A DNA stretch of 64,000 bases, from the NCBI RefSeq assembly GCF_965363235.1, contig NC_134842.1:37427958-37491957 (forward strand), written 5' to 3'. Source of the stretch: Mytilus galloprovincialis (Eukaryota > Mollusca > Bivalvia > Mytilida > Mytilidae). Shown piece after piece: positions 1 to 10,300 of the stretch. Within the stretch, counting starts at the first letter, position 1. Each line of letters starts with the position of its first letter. The notes under the pieces are model-generated. The model did not search any database. It was given only the letters and a program-made list of their open reading frames with translations, and was not told the origin of the DNA. A program made the translations under genes and the position numbers.

Positions 1-1262
1 GTTGAAGAATCATCGTTGTTGTCATCTAAGTTGTTAATGTTTGTTCGGATTTCGAGCGGGTACAGTTTTACTATAGGACGCGAAGTACGTCCTGCACTAG
101 TTCGTATTATAGCTGCTCGTGTAAAACCATCGTTTCCGGTGATCAATTCATCAACAACGGCAATGTTCCATCGGTTTTTCGGTAATTTATCATCTTGGAC
201 TTGCACTACATCTCCAACTTGTATAGTTTGTAAGTTGTTTCCTGTTTGGCGATGAAACTCTCTAAGAGTCGTTATGTACTCGGATTTCCACCGGTTCCAA
301 AAATGCTCCATTAAACTTGACTGTTTATTCAAATGTTTATGCAGTTCTTGTTTTCCACTATTCACGGCAATGTATTCAATATTCGGTTGTGGATACGGCG
401 TTAAAGTTATTCTTCTTCCGTACAGCAAGTGTGACGGAGTTAACGGCTCCTCGTCCTCAATATCCGGTGATACGTAGGTCAATGGTCTATCATTAATGAT
501 CGCTTCTATTTCTGTCAGAATTGTTTGAAGTGTATCCATGGTAACGTAAGATCTGCCTAATGTTTTCTTCAAACAAGTTTTTGTAATTCCTATAAAGCGT
601 TCCCACCATCCACCATACCAGGGCGCTCCTTTTGGTATGAATCTCCAAGTTGTTCCATATGTTGACAACGTATCATTTAGCGATGGTGATTGGGTTAATT
701 TCTTTAATGTTTCCGAGGCGGCTAAATATGTCGAGGCGTTATCCGATATCATGGTGTGTGGTCTAGATTTACGACTAGCGAATCTTCTAAAGGCTTGTAA
801 AAATGATTTTTCTGATAAGTCCGGTACAACTTCCAGGTGTACGGCTCTCGTTGAAGCACAAGTAAATAGGCATATAAAAACCTTGTGTTCAGTATCATGT
901 GTATCTCTAATGTACAGCGCTCCGGTAAAGTCTACGCCGGTAATTGTAAAAGGCGGTGCTTCAAGTAATCGAACTTTTGGCAGTGGCGGAGGATCGGGTG
1001 CTGTATATGGTTTACTGTTGATTTTTCGACAAATTACGCAATTTCGCAAAATTCCTCTTACGTATTGGCGAATTCGGGGTATCCAGTAAGTTTGTCGTAT
1101 CTGAGTCACTGTTGATAAAACTCCTGAGTGTTTCATGTACTTGTGTATATCAAGAACAACTAATTTCGTAAAATGATGACTTCTAGGTAATAAATAAGGA
1201 AATTTCGTATTTTCACAAACAGGTGCGTTATGAATTCTCCCTCCACAGCAAATTGCGTGTAA
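1..1262 (-). CDS. BEL/Pao integrase, C-terminal part outside window
   Basis: Read on the minus strand in the +1 frame relative to gag-protease. It begins near CCGGRIHNAPVCENTKFPYL, the standard opening of the BEL integrase zinc domain. The HHCC finger follows: His residues in the KLVVLDIHKYMKHSGV stretch and the NCVICRK cysteines. The DDE core comes next (GVDFTGAL first Asp; TMISDNAST second Asp; the WWERFIG segment holds the Glu). A DUF5641-like C-terminal region (VGDVVQVQDD, then NRWNIAVVDELI) runs to the window edge with no stop. It has no start codon of its own. Whether the original element expressed it by frameshift or fusion cannot be told, because the deletion junction changed the frame. 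Confidence 0.88.
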
Positions 1263-3036
1263 AGTATTTCGTCTGGTTTTGAAGTGGAACTGCAATATCT
1301 GGAACAATCAATGCATTAATGTTTACAATCTCACCTTTGTCAGTTTGTAGTTGAACGGTTGCTGTATCCAAATGGCGTATATTCTTCTCCTTGTCTCCAA
1401 AGGCTGACAGTTCAATTGTGTCCCTTCCGCTTGGTCTTATCTGTAATTTGTCTGCTATGCTCTGAGTGATGAATGAACGTTGGGCACCTTCGTCAAATAA
1501 AATACTAGCTTCTGTGATCTGTTTCCCGTATGATATTGGTGCGATAGCGGTTTTCAATAAAACGCTTGTGTGTTGTGAGGTATACATTACTGCAGTTTCT
1601 GGTTCTTCTGTTTTTACCAAGCTTACAACGGTTGATTTTTCCTTGCTGTCCTGTCCTTTTCCATCTGTAGCTTGTTCCCCGCAAATACTGGTGTGATGTT
1701 TCTTGTTACATTTCTTACATCGGTTACGCGATTTACACTCGGCAACACCGTGGTTTCCTAGACAGTTGAAACATTTTTTCTTTTGCTTTACGATGTTCAG
1801 TCTTTCATTCACGTCAGAAATTATCGTGCAATCTCCCGGAAAATGTATACCAGTGCAGTAGATGCATGGACGTTTTTTGTCATTGAAACGTGGATTGTTT
1901 GTATTGAAATTTCGCTGAGTTTTATTGCGAGCTTCGGTCAGAAATGTAGCGGTAGTATGTAAACCTTCGCGGTCGGTAAATTGTCCCGCTTCAAGAATTC
2001 TCGCTTCTTTTGTGATGGCTTTTCTGAGGTTGTTTAGAGTTATATGATCGCTATCATATTCACGGGCAATACTTTTTCTCGTTTCTACTGGTAGTTTACT
2101 AATAATTATAGGTACTAATAGCGCGCCATACATTTCTTGTGTTTGACCCAAACATTCAAGACCTCTTACGTACGTTTCTAGGTGGTCTCCGTACCTCCTT
2201 AGGCTGTTTAAATCATTTGACGGTGAAGGAAGATCCATTAAAGCTTTCATGTAGGCATGAATAATCTTTTGAGGCGATCCAAAACGCTCTTTGAGCAAAT
2301 TAACGGCAGTGGTGTAATTGGCATTTGTCAGTGCGAAACCTTCAATAGTTTGGGCGGCATGGCCATTGAGTTGGGCCTTCAAGTAACTAAATTTCTGTAT
2401 CTCGGTCAAAGTACTGTTGAAATGAATAGTTGATTCATAGGAATCCCAAAATGTTTGCCATTGTAAAATTTCCCCATCAAAGTGTGGTAAATCAAGTTTA
2501 GGTAATCTGTGATTTTGACTGCTGTTTGATACTGAAGAAAAGCCTTGGTTGTACAAGTTATTTGTAGACTGCAAGTCACGATGGGTATTTTGCATGGAGC
2601 GAAAGTTATCAAAATTGGTTGGCTGTACATTAATTTCAGTTTCATTGCTGCGTATAACATTGGCATTTGTAAGCGATGAATTTGTGGGGTAAGATGGCAT
2701 AAAACTATTTGCATTTGGATCTAGAGACGTTGATGCGACATTTTGAGAAACAGAATCAGAATATATTTTTCTAATTTTCCGAAGTTTGGACTCTAAATTA
2801 AACATATACTCATCAGACTCTTGAATTTCCTCTTCTACATCCTCCTCCGACGTTAAATCCAGTATCTTTTCATTCAAATCCACGATAGTCTTCTGTTTCT
2901 GTTCAACTGCATCCGAAATTAGTTTCACATCGTCTTTGTCTAAGTCCGAATTCTTTTCAATCTCATCGAATTTCTTGAATAACTTTGTAACTTGCCCTCT
3001 GTGTCCTCTACGTACTGCTTTTAACTTCGATTCCAT
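1228..3036 (-). CDS. BEL/Pao Gag-protease polyprotein, 602 aa, truncated in protease
   Basis: Residues 1-100 are charged and coiled-coil-like, and the start reads MESKLKAVRRGHRGQVTKL, a usual BEL gag opening. The DUF1759-like gag core lies at about 180-330 (KLDLPHFDGEILQWQTFWDS; later LKERFGSPQKI). Three CCHC-type knuckles of form C-x2-C-x3-H-x4-C follow at about 390-455, beginning CIYC, CFNC and CKKC. A DUF1758-type aspartic protease follows (ILFDEGAQRSFITQ), with DEG in the place of the commoner DSG/DTG. The protease is cut short: after IVPDIAVPLQNQ the conserved C-terminal half is absent and the frame ends at 1228. The ATG lies just inside the primer-binding site, as expected. The frame is intact for 602 codons, so the copy is fairly young. 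Confidence 0.9.
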   Translation of the reverse strand: MESKLKAVRRGHRGQVTKLFKKFDEIEKNSDLDKDDVKLISDAVEQKQKTIVDLNEKILDLTSEEDVEEEIQESDEYMFNLESKLRKIRKIYSDSVSQNVASTSLDPNANSFMPSYPTNSSLTNANVIRSNETEINVQPTNFDNFRSMQNTHRDLQSTNNLYNQGFSSVSNSSQNHRLPKLDLPHFDGEILQWQTFWDSYESTIHFNSTLTEIQKFSYLKAQLNGHAAQTIEGFALTNANYTTAVNLLKERFGSPQKIIHAYMKALMDLPSPSNDLNSLRRYGDHLETYVRGLECLGQTQEMYGALLVPIIISKLPVETRKSIAREYDSDHITLNNLRKAITKEARILEAGQFTDREGLHTTATFLTEARNKTQRNFNTNNPRFNDKKRPCIYCTGIHFPGDCTIISDVNERLNIVKQKKKCFNCLGNHGVAECKSRNRCKKCNKKHHTSICGEQATDGKGQDSKEKSTVVSLVKTEEPETAVMYTSQHTSVLLKTAIAPISYGKQITEASILFDEGAQRSFITQSIADKLQIRPSGRDTIELSAFGDKEKNIRHLDTATVQLQTDKGEIVNINALIVPDIAVPLQNQTKYFTRNLLWRENS

Positions 3037-3062
3037 TGTTTCCTACAGTCACGGCACCATAA
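3037..3062 (-). other. LTR-retrotransposon primer-binding site
   Basis: On the minus strand TGGTGCCGTGACT lies just before the gag ATG and just after the putative LTR end. It begins with TGG, the complement of a tRNA CCA end, followed by an acceptor-stem-like stretch. This is the expected place and form of a BEL/Pao primer-binding site. The tRNA species was not assigned. Confidence 0.6.
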
Positions 3063-3063
3063 A

Positions 3064-3173
3064 TGTTGTGTAAAGTAGATAAAATGCGTTGTGTATAGAT
3101 CGTGTTTATTCTAACGTCTAGCCATTGCTATAAGTAACGTCATAATTACTTAAGTCAAGTAGCAACGTTAACA
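3064..3173 (-). repeat. putative 5' LTR (edges uncertain)
   Basis: Minus strand: starts TGTTAACG, ends ACACAACA directly before the primer-binding site, and contains an AATAAA-like motif (gaataaacacg). The TG...CA edges suit an LTR, but 110 bp is short for BEL/Pao. The true 5' edge may lie further right (3173-3250). The partner LTR is outside the window. Confidence 0.35.
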
Positions 3174-4213
3174 TGTATATATTCGCGCTAAAAGTGGTCC
3201 CGACCTGTTTAAGGTGATTCAACAACCATTCTGGACACAAAGAAAGATAACTCCAATTTATTGTTTTGAAACTACAAAAATGCTTGTTTTTGGCCGCTTT
3301 TTGGCCCTTTATTCCTAGACTGTTTGCCCCTTAACCCACAAAATATATCCCAACCGTCTACTAATGGTATTAGACGCAAACAACAATCACTCATCCATTG
3401 TGGCGTCAGATTTTTGTTTTATGACGTCAAAATTTTACGGGAACCTGTGTGAAATCTCGTAATGGCGAATAGCGATAAGAAGTATTGTTTGATCTGAAAA
3501 AACATTACCTGATAAACAGAGTTTCTTTGTTTACATTGAATATGACGTCAGAACTTAAATAACGTCACAACTAAATCCCTAACAACAGAACCAATATCGG
3601 AAACATTACGATATTTCCATGTCTTTTATCAACATTAATTAAAAAAAAATTAATAGACTTCGTCCCAATTTACAGGTAATGCCTGCCTCATATTAAGGCA
3701 CAGATTGCATACACAAAATCCCATTAATGATTAACAAATAACCTAAGGGCTCATCGGTTAGAAAATATCAAACTGAACAGTAAATATGCTTCAATGTCAT
3801 TGGTCTATATTGACAAGGCCCACATATAAAGAAAAGCCATTGCATCATCAGCTGTTACAAAATTCGTCTGCAAATTTGGTCTTGACACCAAAAAAAGTTA
3901 TTCAACCTATGTTTTTCGACAAAAAAATTGTACCTGCTTGAATTCTGTGCGATGGCTCTTACATGACAACAAGAAGCTGTTGCTGTTCTAGAAAATATTT
4001 GCTTCAAAACAATGCTGGCCATTTTCGATTTGTTTTTTGACCTCGAAAAGTTACCGGAAGTTAACATAACCGGAAGTGTATTTCGTTTATATTTATTTTA
4101 TTGAATTCTTTTTAATGTAAAATTTGTGTAAATTAATGATTGTATCGTAATTTAATTTGAAAACCATAAGGATTTAATGTAAATTTCTTGTTTTTAAAAC
4201 TTTTAATAGGTTC
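3174..4213. other. non-coding region between the BEL element and the CFAP73-like gene
   Basis: No coding exon seen. It holds TGACGTCA (CRE-like) motifs near 3421 and 3542 and two ETS-type CCGGAAGT motifs at 4054-4061 and 4070-4077, 16 bp apart. The ETS pair is a common arrangement at animal housekeeping promoters. Confidence 0.5.
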
Positions 4214-4227
4214 GATGTCATGGCAAC
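4214..4227 (+). promoter_or_regulatory. X-box-like RFX motif upstream of CFAP73-like gene
   Basis: GATGTCATGGCAAC agrees at 12 of 14 positions with the ideal X-box GTTGCCATGGCAAC. Its right half-site, GGCAAC, is perfect. It starts 112 bp before the ATG at 4326. RFX factors bind X-boxes in promoters of ciliary genes in animals, and the downstream gene encodes an axonemal-family protein. The assignment is by motif and position only. Confidence 0.5.
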
Positions 4228-4325
4228 TACTGACTGGTTTACAAATGGCGGATCATTGAACAACAATTTGAAAGTGTCCTTTATTGTTGCTGTTTTTATT
4301 TAGACAATAACTTTATACCATCAAA

Positions 4326-7300
4326 ATGTCTGTGGATCTGGAAGAATATTTCAAGACGACCTTCGAGGATACCCTCGTGGTGTACGTTTTCCTACAGTAG
4401 TCTAGAATATGAAAAATAATGCATATTAATTCCACACTGGTTCAATGTAAAAAATGGAAGTAGTTTAAGAAAACACATAGACCTAGATATGTAGAATGTG
4501 GTTTTCTTCTGTCATGATTCCCTATTGGCATTATAGCAATTACCTCTATGCAGTTACATGTACACTCGGGCATGTATGACTATGTACATGGCTGCATGCA
4601 GTTCCAAAAGAATACACCTTATCGCTATTTGTCTGCCATTACTGTACATCACGGTATCGGGACCGTTTGCCCTAATAACATGTTCACCCTGGGAAGGTTC
4701 GCCCTAAACATTCGTCCATAGAGTCTGTTTGCCTTACTGAAGTATTGAAGTTGAATAAACTTATTCAGATATTTCTATGGTATATATTCTTGAAATTTGT
4801 TGAAACAGGGAAATATTTAAAAGTTTATGGCTTGTTTAGGATCATTATAATTGTTCAATGACAAAATAGTTCAGATCACTGATTATTTGTGATACTTGTC
4901 TTTTGATGGATTATAAATAAAAATCAAACCGGTTTTGTTTTGATAAAATATTCAGCTTGAAATTAATAAAAACAATGATGTATGAACTGTAAATCATGAA
5001 ACATATAAAAAAAGAAGATGTGGTATGATTGCCAATGAGACAACTGTCCACAAGAGACCAAAATGACACAGAAATATGTTTGTTTACAAGTTCACTTAGT
5101 GTAGTCATCAATAAAGAGAAATACATTGTATTTCAGTATCCTACTCTGTAAATCAAAGGGAAAATGATAAATTGATGTTTATTTCACATGTGAATTTATC
5201 GGTTATTATTTAACTGGGAAATCAACATAATTCATTGCAACCAATGTAATAATGATGCTTATCCACCAGTTTCGAAGAATCAGACACCTTTTAAATTCTA
5301 ATTATGATTTTTAAACATTTACTGACTAGTTAGAACAGTCATGACAGTTAAGTTTCATTTTTTTATTCTGTTTTTAGATCACACCTGAACTGTTGAACTT
5401 GACGTCATACAACATTCGCTTTTCCTTCATGGCAACAGAAATTTTCTATTATATATAATTAGGATGTCAAAATTTTATGAATTCCTTTTGTTATTGCATA
5501 TGAGAAAGGTCATCTTATCATGATCCCCTTTTATCTAATGTTTAATATATGTGGAAGAGAAAATCTTTATTTCCTGTTTTTCTTTAATTAGCAAAATGCC
5601 TGAGCGGGAAGATGATCACTTGACACCTGCAACAAGACTTTTGGAGAAGAGAAGAGAAATGGCAGAAGTTGATCAGGCACTCCTAGCCCAGAAAGAGGTA
5701 TTGTAGATTGGTATATTTTCTAATTAAAATTCAGCTCATGAAGAATTTATGACTAAACTATTTACTGGAATAATTCAGTTGTTATAATCCACTGATCTAT
5801 TATGGCTACATTAACACCTGAATGTCTAGACAATGTAAAGTAGTCCATTAATCATTTGAAATTAGCTCTGGATTTACCTACCTTGAAAACTTTAAGCTTT
5901 CAGCTCATCCAGAGAGTTTCAATCAAAATCCTTGATTTGTGAAGCCTTTTAATCTTATAAAGATTTCAGGCCCTCAACATTCAGAGAAATAAACACTTCA
6001 ACTGGGACTGAATTATTTATTTTCCAAAATAAATGCACATTAGCATAATTAGGGTATTAGATTAAAAAGTATGGTACATTTTACATTGTTTTATGACTAT
6101 ATGATCAATTATTGTCTTCCTTTGAATTTGTAAATGTTGAACACTGCAAGTCTGGAACTTGTAGTTCTTCAAATGCTTTCATGAAATAAGTTAATTAACT
6201 AAAAATGAAAGACAAGTCATTTTTAGATATTTTTTATATACCTTTTCCCTGAACCAGCTACATAGTATGATGCGCAGGGTTTCCCCTGGGTCAATTATTT
6301 TTTTCGCCACCTCTTTCGCCAAAACAATATATTTTTCGCCACTGTATTATTTTTTCGCCAAGTAACATATCGTTTCAAATTTAACTTTTTTCTGCCCCCC
6401 TCTTTTCTTAAATAAGATGACTTTGCCCCATTGTGTCTATGATAATTCTCTCAAACTTATGTTAGAGTCTACATTTTAATGAATAAACACTCAACATTTA
6501 CTTTACAAGAACAGATTTTTTTTTAACTTAAAAGGGAAAAATATTCATTGTATTTTAAACAACTTTTCTAAATGAGGAGGCCACTATACTTTTAATAATA
6601 CAGAAGATATAAGTCCTGGAATATAACAAAATTCATGGATATGTTTTGATCTTATAATACCAGTATAGTTGGTAGGGAAAGTTTCTTAAAAAGAAATATA
6701 CTGATGTGCCCTTTTGTACTAAGAAGCGGTTTTTACTACAAAACAAAAGCTTTTATCACATTAAATTGATCCCTCATTTCATGTGTAGTCATTACTTTGA
6801 AGGGTTAATCTCATTCTAGGGGTTGTTCCCGACCTTTTGGATAGATTTTTTTCATAACGACAGTTTTCTGTTCTTGACCATCGTAAATAAAAAAGTTGAA
6901 ACGTAAAACTATGCTTGAAACACGTGTGTCACTCAAACAACTTTAAAGTAGTCTCCCTATACTAATCAATTACCTATATTAAAGTCAAAGGATAATTAAA
7001 GTTTTAAATCGGAGATTTTTCTTCCTTTTGAACATTTTTCGTCACAACAGCATTCTTTTCTAAACTATCTTTAAAAAGAAAAGGAGACGTCAAAAGTTTG
7101 CTTCAATCACGTGCGTCGCAAAGTGGTAAATAAATTTTGTAATATGACATTTTCCGGAAGCCATTTAACCATATCGTTTTGTCAAACAATTCAATCAACA
7201 CCTTTATTAATTAGTCCTTTGTTGTCGATAGCCATAAAATGCAATCGGCTGATTATTGATTTTCTGTCCAAATCTTAATGAGGTCAAGGTGAATTCCGAG

Positions 7301-10300
7301 TATTGTCTGATCGGGTAAAGTCCGAGAAACTCGAAAAAAGTAAATAAACAAGATGGAGGAAAATAATTCGTTATATATTTTTCTTTCGCCAAATTCTTTC
7401 GCAAATGACGAATTTTTATCGCCACAATTATTAATTTTTCGCAAATTGCGAAAATGGCGACCGCCAGCGGAAACCCTGATGATGCGATATATTTCATATT
7501 TTTAAAAACAATTATATGATATTCTACTTCAAGGAATTCCAAATGAAAATGGAAAGTTTACAGCAAAGAAGAGAGGAACTAGAAAGAAAAGAGTGTGATT
7601 TAAAGGAGCAATTACTGAAGTTTGATCATTTTCTCAAGGTAAGTATCAGAGGTTTATAGATAAATCATCTTTTGTAAGGGTTGTTCTTGTAAATGCAGCT
7701 AATGATATATAGATGTAAATTATTCCTATTTAAAAGTGTCTCACTTATCTTGAAAAAAACAAATTTTAATGAAAAATAAACATCCTGCTGTCAAAACTGA
7801 GTAATGACACTTATTATGATTGAATATATATTGCAAAATATGCAGAAACATTATATATTTTGGCTAAAGATGTTTTTTTACATTTGTGATGACATTGACA
7901 TCTTATAGAATGATTCAAAAATTGTGGTTGAAAATGGAAGTATTTGCACTATCAGCGGTTAGAAAAATATGTAAGAATTGATTGAAATTAAAGTTAATTA
8001 CTAATGTTGAGCTCCTTAAAAGATCTGTTTGTATATAGAATTTAATATTTCTAAAGGATATTACATTAAGTTAACTGGAACTTTTATTTTAAAAAGTTTT
8101 ATAATATAAGGTAGTGAATTTATGAAAAAAAAATATTACTATATCATAAAATATCATTTGTTTACAGGAAAATGATTCTAAGAAAGCAAGAGCTTTGAAA
8201 AAGGCTGACGAGGAAAGAGATTCAAAGAAACATAAAGATAAAGAAATTGAGAAGTAATTACAACAACATTATTACCTCCCTTGTCACAATATCTATGTAT
8301 TTGACAAAATTACCTCCCTTGGCACAATACATAATTTATATTTGACAAAATTACCCTTTGGCACAATACATAATTTATATTTGACAAAATTACCTCCCTT
8401 GGCACAATACATAATTTATTTTTGACTAAATTACCTCCCTTGGCACAATACATAATTAATATTTGACAAAATTACCTCCCTTGGCACAATACATAATTTA
8501 TATTTGACTAAATTACCTCCCTTGGCACAATACATAATTAATATTTGACAAAATTTCCATCCTTGGCACAATACATAATTTATATTTGTCAAAATTACCT
8601 CCCTTGGCACAATAGTATTATATTGTCAAAATTACCTCCCATGCCATGGTACAATAATGGCATATTACTCTTGGTTTGTTATTATGGTGTATTGGGTTAG
8701 CCAAAAGATATAGATATGTTCAAAATTTAAGGTTTATATTTATTCATTCGTGTAAACTTCTTATCTTTAGATATAAACTTCTATTTCGAAGAATTCAAAA
8801 ATATTCAACTCATGACCGAACAACACTGATAATTAACTCCTAGTCATAGCTACGCGCATTTGTGAATTAATGTGTTGTTTGGTCACTCGTTGAATATTTT
8901 CTCTATTTGAATTCTTCGATTAGTTATTCTATAATTTTAAAACAACTATGTACACTTTATGTAACAACTTGTCTTTTTGAGATCTGTTCAGTATGTTGGT
9001 CTGATTGACTTGTGGATTGAAAATTTAAACATAGACTTAAAATTTGATTTAATGTTAAAAAATCCAGTTATCTGTATAGCCTTTTGGTTAATTGCATAGC
9101 AAATAATCACCAGCTAGATATGCTTAATTAAACTGGTCTCTATATTTCACCTGAAACATCAAGTATGTAAGTAAAATTATTTAATACAATGTTATTTTCA
9201 TTATTTTTTGTCTCACCTGTGACAAAAGTTGCAGAAGACAAGACATAGGTCAAGGACATCAACAATTGTTAAGTCTTCTGCTTAAGGTGGCTCGGGCCTA
9301 TTCGAAGTTTCTATCAGAATTGCCATATTTTTAAAAATTTTATTCTTTACAGAATGTGAATCAAATGGTCGAAAAAAAAATAGGGGGTCACTGACCATTT
9401 AGGCTCAAAATTTTACTTTTAAATAGGTATGTAAAAGGGACCATTTTTCAATGAAATGATAGGAAAAATAGAGGTGTTGACATATTTTTATCAGAATATA
9501 AAAAAAAGTTCTCTGACAATTCGTCCAAAACTGTAATATAAACAGCTGAAATATAGCTTCAAACAATGAGCAAATAAAAAACATAGGTCACTGATAATGG
9601 AAAAAAAATATTTTGCCTTAAAACCCAAATAGTGGTGGGAAAATGGTGAAATTGGGTGATATGGCATTTTGAGCCTTTCACAGATAAACATAATAACAAT
9701 AATATTTTTATATTGACATAACTACAATGACTTAACATTTTTAATTAATCAAAATATTTTAAAAAAATAATATCGAATTTATGACACATACTTTTTGTGT
9801 GTGTTGTAATTCATGCGTGAAATTATGCACAGTCGAATAGTCCCGATCCACCCTAAGTCAGTTTCATAGAAACTTAACTTGTGATTGATCAATGCTTTTT
9901 TCTATAACGTTGCATTACTATCAGTACATCACAGTTGAAGATCATTTTGACGTGCTGCCCTAAATGTCATGGGTCCAGCAAACTTTGAATTAATTAGCAT
10001 TGTTGCTGTTTATCCATTTGTCTGCATTTTCTGTCGACAGGCAAGACATGTCTCAGTGTCAACAGTTTAATTTTTATTTACTTTTGAGTTGTTTCAATAT
10101 ATAGTTAAAATAGTTTCTTTCTTGATTATACTATGTGATATTCATTTAAGAGGGGCAAAAGATACTAGAGGGACAGCCAAACTCATAGATCTTAAAATAA
10201 ACTGAAATCACCATGGCTAGAAAATGAAAAGACAAGCAGACAAATAATAGTACAAAAGTTTAATTTCTCTCAAGTTGTACAGGTAAAATTGATTCCCTTG

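Larger units (their letters stand above)
1..3173 (-). mobile_element. BEL/Pao LTR retrotransposon, internally deleted, cut by window edge
   Basis: On the minus strand the order is putative 5' LTR end, primer-binding site, gag-protease frame, then integrase. Gag has the DUF1759-type core and CCHC knuckles, the protease has a DUF1758-type D-E-G active site, and the integrase opens with an H2C2 finger, as in BEL/Pao. Intact BEL elements carry reverse transcriptase and RNase H between protease and integrase. Here the protease frame runs into the integrase within about 50 bp (near 1240-1290), so the polymerase module is gone. The 3' LTR would lie left of the window, so LTR identity and target duplication cannot be checked. 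It lies upstream of the CFAP73-like gene in the opposite orientation. Confidence 0.9.

Noticed and set aside
637-1089. 150-codon plus-strand open frame
   Set aside because: Antisense shadow of the BEL integrase on the minus strand.
7207-7542. 111-codon minus-strand open frame
   Set aside because: It spans the end of the hAT element and intron/exon 3 of the CFAP73-like gene; no recognisable domain.
8271-8640. Possible CRISPR array because of regular repeats
   Set aside because: Units are contiguous with no unique spacers, and the genome is eukaryotic.
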